DNA from: an uncultured Verrucomicrobia subdivision 3 bacterium
GTDB lineage: Bacteria > Verrucomicrobiota > Verrucomicrobiia > Limisphaerales > UBA8199
DNA: 64,000 nucleotides
Direction of reading: 5' to 3'
NCBI GenBank assembly: GCA_903913865.1
Contig: CAIWMU010000093.1
Coordinates: forward strand, 1 to 64,000
Below, in pieces: positions 1 to 8,312 of the stretch. The translations under genes were made by a program, and so were the position numbers. The notes below the pieces were generated by a model. The model made no database searches. It was not told the origin of the DNA and saw only the letters and a program-made list of their open reading frames with translations. How positions within the stretch are numbered: the first letter of the stretch is position 1; the number at the start of each line of letters is the position of its first letter.

Positions 1-127
1 CCTCCGCCAGCGTCCTGAGAAAATCGTGCCGATCGACATCGTTTACGAAGATGGCTTCGCACCGATCTCCCCGGCTGACCACATGGTAAATCGCTCCAGG
101 ATATTGCACTCGCGGTTTGCGCGGCAT
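1..127 (-). CDS. IS200-like / REP-associated tyrosine transposase (N-terminal fragment)
   Basis: The minus strand from an ATG at 125-127 reads open to the left edge (42 codons). It starts MPRKPRVQYPGAIYHVVSRG and continues with a D-R-x-D-F-L-R-T-L segment. This is the typical start of the Y1_Tnp / RAYT family: a YHV-x-SRG strand followed by the 'F..D.DR..F' helix. The HUH histidines and catalytic tyrosine lie beyond the edge, so integrity cannot be judged. Such proteins nick single-stranded DNA at palindromes, and an inverted repeat lies just upstream at 157-194. Confidence 0.8.
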   Translation of the reverse strand, partial: MPRKPRVQYPGAIYHVVSRGDRCEAIFVNDVDRHDFLRTLAE

Positions 128-156
128 GGTCCAAACCTGCCACCATTCCCCAGCTT

Positions 157-194
157 GAGTCAAATATTAAATGCCCAATGCTATGGTTTGACTC
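157..194. repeat. 8-bp inverted repeat between the transposase start and the next gene
   Basis: GAGTCAAA (157-164) and TTTGACTC (187-194) are perfect reverse complements with a 22-nt AT-rich loop. The repeat lies upstream of the transposase ATG and downstream of the stop of the minus-strand gene at 219-791. It could be a RAYT-associated palindrome or a weak terminator for that gene; there is no T-run on either strand strong enough to decide. Confidence 0.4.
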
Positions 195-218
195 TTTTAC
201 TTTTAAGGTTCAAATCTC

Positions 219-791
219 TTATTCAGGCAGCTTGATTTCGTAGGACACATTGCTGGCTGCGAAGCTTTGAAGCCAACGTGCACCTGCATCCCAGAGAACC
301 GTTCCATTAACCTTCATGACATAAACACCCCTCCCTCCGTGGTTGCTGAGTCGTTTGTCATAGAGCATGGGGTAATCTCCACTCATCACAGCACCATTCG
401 TCACTCGGGTCTGCCAGTTAAGATAGACGTAGTCGCTCTTGCTCGCATCAATATTGCCTTGTGACACATCCTGTTCCGATCCGGGGCATAGCAACGGGTG
501 CAGCCGAGCCCGTCTTCTTTCGGGTGTCATGTTCTCGAACGCCAGGACAACAGGGCCTAGATCGCTTGGATATGCGTTACCCGCACCCAAAGCCCAAGTT
601 TGCATGAATCCTCTGACTTCCTCTAGCCGCATTGGGCATTCATGCGTGTAACGTTCTTTGGTTTCGTGAAGCTGTTTCTCGAAATGAAATCCCGTAAGGA
701 GGGCACCGACTAAGCCTGCGATACATAACCCCATCACGAGTGCGACACCCTTATAAGCTGATTTCATCATATGAGCAGATGGGATCTTCAA
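219..791 (-). CDS. Small membrane-anchored protein with pseudopilin-like C-terminal motif, coupled to RHS tip
   Basis: 190 residues. The ATG at 789-791 overlaps the TGA of the RHS gene (ATGA), so it is probably translationally coupled. A second possible start is the ATG at 767. An N-terminal hydrophobic segment (about residues 12-34) predicts one membrane anchor. The rest carries 'YPSDLG', 'LLCPGSE' and, near the end, an 'NHGG-x5-V-x-G-x-V-x-W' stretch. That order is typical of verrucomicrobial and planctomycetal pseudopilin-type proteins that end in a variant of an H-x9-DG motif, although a classical prepilin cleavage site is absent. Position directly after an RHS C-terminus is where immunity proteins are often encoded, so an immunity role is an alternative. 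No function is established. Confidence 0.6.
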   Translation of the reverse strand: MKIPSAHMMKSAYKGVALVMGLCIAGLVGALLTGFHFEKQLHETKERYTHECPMRLEEVRGFMQTWALGAGNAYPSDLGPVVLAFENMTPERRRARLHPLLCPGSEQDVSQGNIDASKSDYVYLNWQTRVTNGAVMSGDYPMLYDKRLSNHGGRGVYVMKVNGTVLWDAGARWLQSFAASNVSYEIKLPE

Positions 792-1879
792 TCACATACC
801 CATGTGCCGCCAAGAGGGCCCCAAATCCGGTGGCAGTTCAATCCTAACATGATCTGCGGACCGGGGACGAATTTGCCTCCTTTGCAAGTCAGGTAGCGGA
901 TAAAGATACCAAGTTCCCATGACCCGTTCCCGGTTCTAGGTGAGTTGTGGCGAAAAGTGCAATCCGTACTATCGGTGCATTCGTCAAGGATTCCATACCC
1001 GTCCGAGCGGTAGCAGGTTGTCCAGAGTATTTGAAGATTCGGGCAACACCCTTCACGGGTAAGGTCGAGATGGATTTTGAAAGCAGTATGGGTGCTACCG
1101 CTGTCGCGGGCACTTGCCGTTATCTTGCACGGGTGCTGCTCACATTTGCAGCAAGGCTTATTGAGAGTGGGCGGATTATATGGCTCTCTACCCTTTTGAG
1201 CGGGCCTCCTTGGACCAATCAAACCATTGACGTCGAAACGAGTGACTGGATTGTTGGCGACTAGTGTATACTCCTTGCGATCGGGATCTCCGTCTGGTAA
1301 TTCGTGACCAACAGTATCCCTGAAGGCCAGGTCGAAATACGGATCCCGGGAAAGCCAGCTCCCCGCGCTCGCGTTGTAGTAGCGATACCCGTAATAAAGC
1401 AGGTCCGTCTCATCATCCTGATATTTGGTAGAGAACCGAAACGGATTGGCCTTGGCCATGGGCCCGGTGGCGCGAAGGACCTCCCCGAAGGGCCCGTATT
1501 CATAGCGGACCGAATCAGTGCCATCCGCAGCGTTGACCAACATCGTCAAATTGCCATTGCCGTCGTGCGCGACGAAGTGGGTTGAAGGCTGGTTGTTGAT
1601 GGTGGAAGTGTCGCGAAGCCACAACAGCCCCCCGACTCCCCCTGCACCCTGGAGCGAGCCACTCAAGTCCAGACCCCAAACATAGGAGCGGACCACCGTG
1701 TTGTTCGTTGCGTTCAGCTCCGCAACGAGGTTCCAGCCGTCGTAAAGGAACTTTTGGTCCACCGCCAACGCACCTGTCCCTGCGGTGTTGTTCCATACGC
1801 GCTTGGTGATGCGCCGGCCCTGGTGGTCATACGCGAAGTCCAACCGCTGCTGTGGACCCACGACCGTGTTGGCCACCAT
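788..1879 (-). CDS. Orphan RHS repeat-associated core / C-terminal tip (5'-truncated)
   Basis: 363 residues from the ATG at 1879. It contains YD-repeat sequence ('FAYDHQGRRITKRVW', 'HFVAHDGNGNLT', 'YEYGPFGEVLR') and the conserved RHS core ending 'YYGYRYYNASAGSWLSRDP', about residues 20-185. A variable cysteine-rich tail of about 140 residues follows. Intact RHS proteins exceed 1000 residues; this one lacks the signal peptide and most of the barrel. RHS-like codons continue a little upstream of the ATG (NHLVRM), but a TGA at about 1941 closes the frame. It is therefore either a displaced tip or the remnant of a decayed larger gene. The tail has at least ten cysteines and is not a toxin domain I recognise. 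The downstream gene overlaps its stop. Confidence 0.75.
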   Translation of the reverse strand: MVANTVVGPQQRLDFAYDHQGRRITKRVWNNTAGTGALAVDQKFLYDGWNLVAELNATNNTVVRSYVWGLDLSGSLQGAGGVGGLLWLRDTSTINNQPSTHFVAHDGNGNLTMLVNAADGTDSVRYEYGPFGEVLRATGPMAKANPFRFSTKYQDDETDLLYYGYRYYNASAGSWLSRDPYFDLAFRDTVGHELPDGDPDRKEYTLVANNPVTRFDVNGLIGPRRPAQKGREPYNPPTLNKPCCKCEQHPCKITASARDSGSTHTAFKIHLDLTREGCCPNLQILWTTCYRSDGYGILDECTDSTDCTFRHNSPRTGNGSWELGIFIRYLTCKGGKFVPGPQIMLGLNCHRIWGPLGGTWVCD

Positions 1880-2262
1880 CCGGACAAGGTGGTTAGCCGA
1901 GGTCCCGGTTCGGGTGTGCGGAGCAGGGATTGGGGCGGATATTCAAGCGGCAATATCTTCGGAAGTTTGAGCGATTTCATTGTTCCCTTCACGATTTCAT
2001 GTTGCACCCAGCGACCTGAGAAAGCGTCACCATGACTTAAACAGACACCCGACCCGCCGGTTTGTCACGCAAAAAGTGCGTCATGCCAAAAGAATTCCAG
2101 GTCAGAATATTATCCACAGATTTCGCGGATTGCCGCAGATGGGTGAGGGGACTCCTGGCGGAATCTGTCTTCATCTGCGGCATCCGGGGGGCTCCCGGCG
2201 GTGCTTTGCCGGGTGCAGGGAATCAGGTTGGCGTTCTGCTTTGAATCGCGCAGACTTGGGGC
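1880..2262. other. Intergenic region with two palindromes, no gene seen
   Basis: No convincing reading frame. A short stretch next to 1879 is a relic of the RHS frame. The rest carries an imperfect 15-bp inverted repeat (2126-2186) and a GC-rich hairpin (2194-2213), described separately. Divergent promoters for the RHS fragment and the S46 peptidase would lie here, but no clear -35/-10 pair was found. Confidence 0.6.
2126..2186. repeat. Long inverted repeat with 11-bp perfect core
   Basis: TGCCGCAGATG (2131-2141) pairs with CATCTGCGGCA (2172-2182). After a one-base bulge, CGGA (2126-2129) pairs with TCCG (2183-2186), giving about 15 bp of stem around a 30-nt loop. The words 'CCACAGATT' and 'CATCTGCGG' resemble dispersed intergenic repeats seen in verrucomicrobial genomes; that link is from memory. 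A second hairpin, CCCGGC/GCCGGG at 2194-2199 and 2208-2213, follows. Confidence 0.5.
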
Positions 2263-4401
2263 ATGATTGTTGTGATTCCGGTCACGAGACCCCGGTGGAT
2301 GCGGCTGCCGATTTTGGCGGTGGGCGCCGCCATGCTTTTTTTATCGATTATGCACAGTTCATCCAATGAGGGCATGTGGCTCTACAACGAGCCGCCTGTG
2401 AAGCGGCTGAAGGACCTCCATGGTTTTGATGCGGATGCCCGCTGGCTGGAGCACATCCAAAAATCGTCCGTCCGGTTCAACAGCGGAGGGTCGGGTTCCT
2501 TTGTTTCCGAGGATGGGTTGATCATTTCGAACCACCATGTCGGGTCGGATGATCTGCAGAAGCTGAGCGATCCCACCCACAACCTGCTGCGGGACGGGTT
2601 CCATGCCCGGACCCGTGCCGAGGAAAAGCGGTGCCTGGATCTGGAGTTGAACGTGCTGATGAGCATCGAGGATGTGACAGCGCGGGTGAACGCGGCGGTG
2701 AAACCGGGCATGGCCTCCGAGGCGGCCTTCCTGGCGCGACGTTCCATCACAGCCAGCATCGAGAAGGAGTCGCTGGAGAAGACGGGGCTCCGGAGTGATG
2801 TGGTCCCGCTCCACCAGGGGGGTGCCTACCACCTCTACCGGTATAAGCGCTACACGGATGTCCGCCTGGTGTTTGCGCCGGAGCAGCAGATCGCCTTTTT
2901 TGGAGGGGATCCGGACAACTTTGAGTATCCGCGGTTCAACCTGGATATCTGCCTGTTCCGCGCCTATGAGAACGGGAAACCGGCCAGGGTGGAGCATTAC
3001 CTGAAATGGAGCACGACCGGGGTGCGGGATGGGGATCTCGTCTTTGTCTCCGGTCATCCGGGGCGGACCTATCGGCAGTTGACGATGGATGAGTTGGGCT
3101 ATCTGCGGGACTGGAACTTCCCCTACATGCTCTCCCGCCTTTACAGGCAGGAGGTTGTGCTGACTGCCTGGAGTGCCCGTAGTGATGAAAATGCACGCCG
3201 GGCGCGGGACCTGCTTTACGGCATTCAGAACAGCCGCAAGGCCCGGGTGGGAATGCAGGCGGGGCTGCTGGATCCCGAATTGGTGGAGGGGAAACGGGAT
3301 GCCGAAAAGCGGCTCCGCGCCGCCGTGGCTGCGGATCCCGGACTGGCACTGCCGGAAACCGTGGGCGCGTGGGATGCCATTGCCGCTGCGCAGAAGATCA
3401 TCGCCTCCAACGCCCTTGCCTACTTGCAGCTTGAGGGGGGCCATGGGTTTGATTCCACCCTGTTCGGGATTGCCCGCAGATTGGTGCGGGCTGCTGATGA
3501 GAAGGGCAAGCCCAATGGCGGCCGTCTGCCCGAGTATCGGGATTCCAACCGGGAATCCCTTGAACTCGAGCTTTTTTCCGAGGAACCGATCCACGATGAT
3601 CTCGAAACCCTCCGGCTGACGGAAAGCCTATCCTCGCTGGCGGAAAATCTGGGATCACCCAATCCGATCGTCCAGAAGGTTCTGGCCGGAAAATCCCCCC
3701 GGGCCAGGGCCGGGGAACTCATCACGGGCACGAAGCTGAAGGATGTGGCTTTGCGCAAAAAGCTCTATGCGGCCAGTCCTGCAGAGGTGGAGGCGGCCGG
3801 GGATCCGCTGATTGAGCTGGCACGACTGGTGGATGCCGAGTCCCGGCGCCTGCGGCATATGGTTGAGGAACAGGAGGAGGTGAAGCGCCAGGCCCATGCG
3901 AAAATCGCCGCTGCGCGGTTCAAGGTGGAGCATGGGTCCACCTATCCCGATGCGACCTTCACACTCCGTCTTGCCTACGGGATTGTCAGTGGTTACGAGG
4001 AGGATGGGCACAAGATCCCCTTCCAGACCACCTATGCGGGGCTCTATGAGCGGGCGGCGGAGCACCACGAGGTGCCGCCCTTTGATCTGCATCCCCGTTG
4101 GATGGAGCGGAAATCCAGGCTGGATCTGGCGACCCCCTTCAATTTTGTCTGCACTGCGGACATCATCGGCGGCAACTCCGGCAGCCCGGTGGTGAACCGG
4201 GCGGGTGAATTCGTGGGGATCATTTTCGATGGGAACATCCAATCGCTTGTTCTGGATTTTGTCTATACCGAAAAACAGGCCCGGGCGGTTTCGGTGAACT
4301 GCCAATCCATTCTGGAGGCGCTCAACAAAGTGTATGACGCTCCGGAGGTGGCCGCAGAACTGGTTTCCGGCAGGCTGGCCGGAGAGGTCGAAAAACGGTG
4401 A
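2263..4401 (+). CDS. S46 family dipeptidyl-peptidase, DPP7-like
   Basis: 712 residues. An N-terminal hydrophobic segment (about 14-31) predicts export; ATG at 2263 is used, with a second in-frame ATG 36 bases later giving a more typical signal peptide. The mature region starts NEGMWL-x-NEPP, the S46 hallmark. The chymotrypsin-like triad is visible: His92 in SNHHV, Asp228 in YPRFNLD, Ser639 in GGNSGSP. The 'FDGN' after the nucleophile has Gly at the position that is Arg in acidic-specific DPP11, so preference for non-acidic P1 residues (DPP7 type) is inferred. The length matches the family (about 700-720). S46 enzymes act in the periplasm, releasing dipeptides from N-termini. It is a stand-alone gene facing the secreted protein at 4428-5417. 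Confidence 0.93.
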   Translation: MIVVIPVTRPRWMRLPILAVGAAMLFLSIMHSSSNEGMWLYNEPPVKRLKDLHGFDADARWLEHIQKSSVRFNSGGSGSFVSEDGLIISNHHVGSDDLQKLSDPTHNLLRDGFHARTRAEEKRCLDLELNVLMSIEDVTARVNAAVKPGMASEAAFLARRSITASIEKESLEKTGLRSDVVPLHQGGAYHLYRYKRYTDVRLVFAPEQQIAFFGGDPDNFEYPRFNLDICLFRAYENGKPARVEHYLKWSTTGVRDGDLVFVSGHPGRTYRQLTMDELGYLRDWNFPYMLSRLYRQEVVLTAWSARSDENARRARDLLYGIQNSRKARVGMQAGLLDPELVEGKRDAEKRLRAAVAADPGLALPETVGAWDAIAAAQKIIASNALAYLQLEGGHGFDSTLFGIARRLVRAADEKGKPNGGRLPEYRDSNRESLELELFSEEPIHDDLETLRLTESLSSLAENLGSPNPIVQKVLAGKSPRARAGELITGTKLKDVALRKKLYAASPAEVEAAGDPLIELARLVDAESRRLRHMVEEQEEVKRQAHAKIAAARFKVEHGSTYPDATFTLRLAYGIVSGYEEDGHKIPFQTTYAGLYERAAEHHEVPPFDLHPRWMERKSRLDLATPFNFVCTADIIGGNSGSPVVNRAGEFVGIIFDGNIQSLVLDFVYTEKQARAVSVNCQSILEALNKVYDAPEVAAELVSGRLAGEVEKR

Positions 4402-4427
4402 GGAGGGTTCCCGCAGCCGGTTACCCG

Positions 4428-5417
4428 CTATGGGGCTGAGATCACTTCCAGGCTCAGATCGCGCACCTGCACCGCCACATCGAACAACCCCGGGACTTCC
4501 CAGCCCATGTTCATGCCGGTGAGGCCGTAATCCGCCAGGTCGTGCGATTCGTTGAGGAATCCACGCTGCCAGGCAGTTTGGAGGGCCTCAAGGAACAGCG
4601 GGCGGAGGTCCTTGTCGATGGTGATCCATTCCCTGTCATGCGTGCTGCGGTCGTAATAGGCCTGGCCGCCCGGGGTGAAGATGAACATGTCGGTGCCGCC
4701 GAAGTCCTGCGATTTGTATTCGGCCGGGAAACGGGAGCGGTCATCGTAGATTGGGATGCCGAACCAGACCAGTCTGCCGAAACCGGCTGATTGCCTGTTG
4801 CGGTTCTGGATCGTCAGGAAGATCTGGAACTGGGCCGCGTGGAGTCCGGGGGAATGGTCCGGGGTGCGGTGGAGCAGGCTATCCTGCAACCGGGCCTTGA
4901 TCCGGAGCCGGGCAGACGTCAGATCCTTGATGGCGGGTGGATCGGTGAAGGTCTGTTCCACCAGAAGGTGGACCCAGGGCTCACCGGACTTCCGGGCCAG
5001 CCCTTTGTATTCCACACCCGCATTGACCCGGAGGGAGAGGTCCGCCTCCGGGCGGCCAGATGCACCGAGAACCACAGCCTTTCCCGCATTGGTCCAGCAC
5101 CGCACCCCTGATGCCGGGATGGAGGGTGCCTCTGCTGCGAGCGGGTAGCGGCTCGACCACTGGTCGAGATCCCAGACCGGTTCGGCCCGGTCGGTCTCGC
5201 CAGCGAGGCGGCCATAGGGGACACGTTGACCGGGCTTTGGCTCGATCAAGTGGAACCCGGAGCGGAAATGCGGATCACGGATCAGTTCCCGGGCACGGTT
5301 TGTCTGCCCGGGCTGGACGGACGGCTTTCCGTTGGGGGCATCCATTGCGTGGGGGCAGATTGCGGGCCAAATCGTGGCCAGCACGGTTGCGATGAGGGCT
5401 ATCGACCTTCGTCTCAT
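4428..5417 (-). CDS. Secreted protein of unknown function
   Basis: 329 residues starting MRRRSIALIATVLATIWPAI, a signal peptide ending near PHA. The remainder is soluble and rich in beta-type sequence, with aromatic clusters ('VWFGIPIYDD', 'DMFIFTPGGQAYYD', 'EWITIDKDLRP') that suggest a jelly-roll or carbohydrate-binding-like fold. No catalytic motif is recognised. It converges with the S46 gene (27 bp between stops) and lies upstream of the large repeat protein on the other side. The periplasm or cell exterior is the likely location; no family assignment is made. Confidence 0.7.
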   Translation of the reverse strand: MRRRSIALIATVLATIWPAICPHAMDAPNGKPSVQPGQTNRARELIRDPHFRSGFHLIEPKPGQRVPYGRLAGETDRAEPVWDLDQWSSRYPLAAEAPSIPASGVRCWTNAGKAVVLGASGRPEADLSLRVNAGVEYKGLARKSGEPWVHLLVEQTFTDPPAIKDLTSARLRIKARLQDSLLHRTPDHSPGLHAAQFQIFLTIQNRNRQSAGFGRLVWFGIPIYDDRSRFPAEYKSQDFGGTDMFIFTPGGQAYYDRSTHDREWITIDKDLRPLFLEALQTAWQRGFLNESHDLADYGLTGMNMGWEVPGLFDVAVQVRDLSLEVISAP

Positions 5418-5532
5418 GAGTTTGCGGCCACTCTGGACGCAACCGGTCGAAATGGGAAGGATGTTCTCCCCGATTTTGAAACATCCATCCCCGGATTTTC
5501 GGCTACCCTCCGGCAGGGGTTGTGGCGGATGG

Positions 5533-7992
5533 CTACTCCCTCATCCATGCCCGGACACGGTAGAACTGCTGCGGCTTGGACGGCAAAACGACCGGGATGG
5601 ATAGCATCTTCGAGGTGCCATCCCCCGCCACCTCGGCAGATGTGGCATTCCAACTCATGGGGGAGGTCAAAGCGTCAGCACATTCCAGGGCGTAGGAGAA
5701 CCCGTCCATGGTCGCGATCGTGACGCTGAGGGTGTCGGATGTCACGACAGGCTTGGTTGCCACAGGCTTGAGCGGGGTGTAGGTGACCTGATCAACCCAG
5801 CCAGCATCGGCCCCCTGGGCGATGCTCCCGTCCTTCTGGTAGCGCCAATTCAAGGTGTGGGTCCCGGGGCTGATGTTGTAAACACAGCGGCTCCACCCCA
5901 CATCTCCCCCAATGCGGGTGCGTTCGGCATCATCGACCAGAAAGATCAGAGGATCAGAATATTCCGAAGACACCTTCCACCAGTATGAAAGTTGGCCGGG
6001 ACCGGTGACCGTTGCGCTGAGGGTGGTGGACTGACTGTGGCCGATGTCGCCGCTGTGTGCGGAGGCCGATCCGTCGTGCGTGGTGATCATCTCAGGAAAC
6101 CACATGCCATCCCCACCGGAACCCCAGCTCAGCTCAGGGGCGTTCAACGCAACGGGCAGGGGTGGGGCAGGCACAAAGGCGACAGCGTCCAGCATGCCGG
6201 AGTCAGTTCCGATGCTGATGGCGTAGTCTTTGGAATATTGCCAGCGGAGCTGGTGCGCGCCGGGGCGGACCACATTTGTCACCGAGGTCCAGTCAACATC
6301 CCCCGCGATGCGGTTTTGTTCGATGGCATCGACGAGGAACTGGAGCGGGTCGGAGTATTCCGAAGAAACTTTCCAGCGGAAGGTCAACGTCCCCGGTCCG
6401 TTGAGCGATGTGGACAGGAAAGAGGTTTGGTTATGGGAGATGGGCCCACTCTGAAGCGCATCCGTTCCGTCGGAGGTGTATTCATTCTGACCGAACCAGG
6501 GCAGGGAACCGCCACTCGTCCAGGGGGATGATAGGAGATCGGATGATTGGGCAAGATCTGACAGGACCACCGGCGTGTAGCTGATTTCGTCCAGCCAGGC
6601 CGCATCGCTTCCGACGTCTTTCGAGTAGTCCTTGGAATAGCGCCAGGCCAATGTGTGGACTCCCCATGGAATGTGAAACGTGCGGTTCGTCCAATCCACT
6701 TCACCCGCGATGGTGTCCCATGCCGCGCCATCCACAAGAAATTGGAGCGGGTCCGCGTATTCTGCCGAAACCTTCCAGGAGAAGGAAATCCAACCCGGGC
6801 CGGTGACCGTGTCCTCCAAGGTTGTGGACTGGTTGTGGGTGATATAACCGCTGCGTGCAGCGCTGATGCCATCGTGGTGCACAGCCGTCTGGCCAAACCA
6901 GCTCGCACTGCCATAGGTTCGAACCGGCAGGGGGATGCCTGTGACGGCAGCCTCCAGACTGACCACGGTCGCCGGGACAAACGTCACCTGATCCAGAAAG
7001 CCGGCGTCGAGGTTGCCGGGTTTGTTGTGATCCACACTAAACACCCAGCGGACCTTGTGGGGGCCCCATCCCACTGCGAAGGTTTGGCGTGTAAAGTCCG
7101 GCACCAGTTCGCCACTGATACTGGCCATTTCAACACCATCCAACTGGCAACTCAAGGGGTCATAACCAAGCTCCGAGGACACGGTCCAGTAATAGGAAAG
7201 CTGTCCGGGGCCATACACCGTTGTTTCGATGTAGGTGCTGCTGCTGAATGGGATCGGCGGGCTCCGCAGGCCGTTGGTCCCATCCTGTGTGATCGCGGCC
7301 TGGGGGACCCACGACCCGCCTGAACCTCCCGTTGTCCATTCCCCCTGGGGATACTCCAAGGCAGCCCCCAGTTCCCCGGGTGTCTCTATCGACAAACGGG
7401 CGGGATTGCAGGCCACGACACCGGCAGCGTTGCTGGCCACCAGCCAATACCAACCGGTGTTCGTTCCAGAAACGCCGGCGATCTGGAGACTGGGGGTGGT
7501 TGCCCCGCTGAAGATCCCGTTGTCTGATACCGGTTCACCGTAGCGAACCCACTGGTAGCTGATGGGGCCGGTGCCGGTGGCTTCGGCGCTAAAACTCACG
7601 GTGGCCCCGGCCAAGTTGGTCCGGGAGAGTGGCAGAGACGTAAACGAGGGGAGATCCAAATCCATGAAGAGATATGCCGGAGTGCTGATCGTGATGCCAT
7701 CAGAATTGGATGCGACCAGGGTGTAAGCTCCGGCATCCGCACCGATCGCCGGGCTGATGGAGAGAACGCTATTGTTCACCCCGCTGACCCGTTCAGTAAG
7801 CGCCAGATTCGTTCCGTTCCTGCACCATTGGTAGCTCAAGGCATTCGTGGATGCGCCCTGAAAAACAGCCACCTGGCCGCTGTGGAGGGCAAGCGGGGCC
7901 GGGTGCTGGGTGATAACGGGGATCTGGGCACTCACGGTGGCCAGATTCAACAGCAGGAGGGACGCCGCAGGAGCTAAACGTGGGTATTTCAT
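5533..7992 (-). CDS. Large secreted protein with Ig-like domains and four tandem beta-sandwich repeats
   Basis: 819 residues from the ATG at 7992, which opens a clear signal peptide (MKYPRLAPAASLLLLNLATV, cut after SAQ). An in-frame ATG at 8046 would add 18 non-signal residues and is less likely. About residues 25-200 form two Ig-like domains of the 'SYQW-x3-G' / 'DAGxYTLVASN' type. Four tandem repeats of about 135 residues follow, each with 'W.....HDG..A..SG.I.HNQST.L...V.GPG.LSF.WKVSSEYSDPL.FLVD', then 'GxHTLxWRYxKD' and 'DAGWLDxVxYTP'. These look like MAM/jelly-roll type carbohydrate- or surface-binding modules. The C-terminus 'FYRVRAW' resembles the end of many verrucomicrobial secreted proteins. 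A surface adhesin or binding role is inferred. Confidence 0.8.
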   Translation of the reverse strand: MKYPRLAPAASLLLLNLATVSAQIPVITQHPAPLALHSGQVAVFQGASTNALSYQWCRNGTNLALTERVSGVNNSVLSISPAIGADAGAYTLVASNSDGITISTPAYLFMDLDLPSFTSLPLSRTNLAGATVSFSAEATGTGPISYQWVRYGEPVSDNGIFSGATTPSLQIAGVSGTNTGWYWLVASNAAGVVACNPARLSIETPGELGAALEYPQGEWTTGGSGGSWVPQAAITQDGTNGLRSPPIPFSSSTYIETTVYGPGQLSYYWTVSSELGYDPLSCQLDGVEMASISGELVPDFTRQTFAVGWGPHKVRWVFSVDHNKPGNLDAGFLDQVTFVPATVVSLEAAVTGIPLPVRTYGSASWFGQTAVHHDGISAARSGYITHNQSTTLEDTVTGPGWISFSWKVSAEYADPLQFLVDGAAWDTIAGEVDWTNRTFHIPWGVHTLAWRYSKDYSKDVGSDAAWLDEISYTPVVLSDLAQSSDLLSSPWTSGGSLPWFGQNEYTSDGTDALQSGPISHNQTSFLSTSLNGPGTLTFRWKVSSEYSDPLQFLVDAIEQNRIAGDVDWTSVTNVVRPGAHQLRWQYSKDYAISIGTDSGMLDAVAFVPAPPLPVALNAPELSWGSGGDGMWFPEMITTHDGSASAHSGDIGHSQSTTLSATVTGPGQLSYWWKVSSEYSDPLIFLVDDAERTRIGGDVGWSRCVYNISPGTHTLNWRYQKDGSIAQGADAGWVDQVTYTPLKPVATKPVVTSDTLSVTIATMDGFSYALECADALTSPMSWNATSAEVAGDGTSKMLSIPVVLPSKPQQFYRVRAWMRE

Positions 7993-8312
7993 AAACCTGA
8001 TTTTTGGAATGATGTCGATGTCGGGTGATGGTGTCTGAACGCTCATTTGAAAGTGACTTCACCTGAAGGAGCCAACCCCGGGTCTTGTCCACAAAGAAAT
8101 CCAACCGGTGACTTCCAGGAGAATACATCCATGCATTCACTATACGGAAGTGGCTGTCGGGTGCAACCAAAAAAGTTATGGAATAGCTTTGGATGATTAG
8201 CCTGGATGCTTTTTTGCGGCGTTCTGTTTCGGAGTGGGGGTGCCACGCGGTGGGAAGTGAATTCTCCCATCCGCTTGACAACCGCGGGGGCTTGCAGAAT
8301 CTGGTGGGAACG
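7993..8312. other. Intergenic region between divergent genes, nothing specific seen
   Basis: About 320 bp separate the repeat protein (leftward) from the TPR gene (rightward). The TPR frame is open back to 8193, but the sequence before 8313 lacks TPR character. No convincing promoter, hairpin or small gene could be identified. Confidence 0.4.

Noticed and set aside
2359-3594. Long minus-strand frame (411 codons) opposite the S46 peptidase gene
   Set aside because: Antisense shadow of a high-GC gene; composition is proline/arginine/histidine-rich with no domain, while the plus strand has full S46 motifs.
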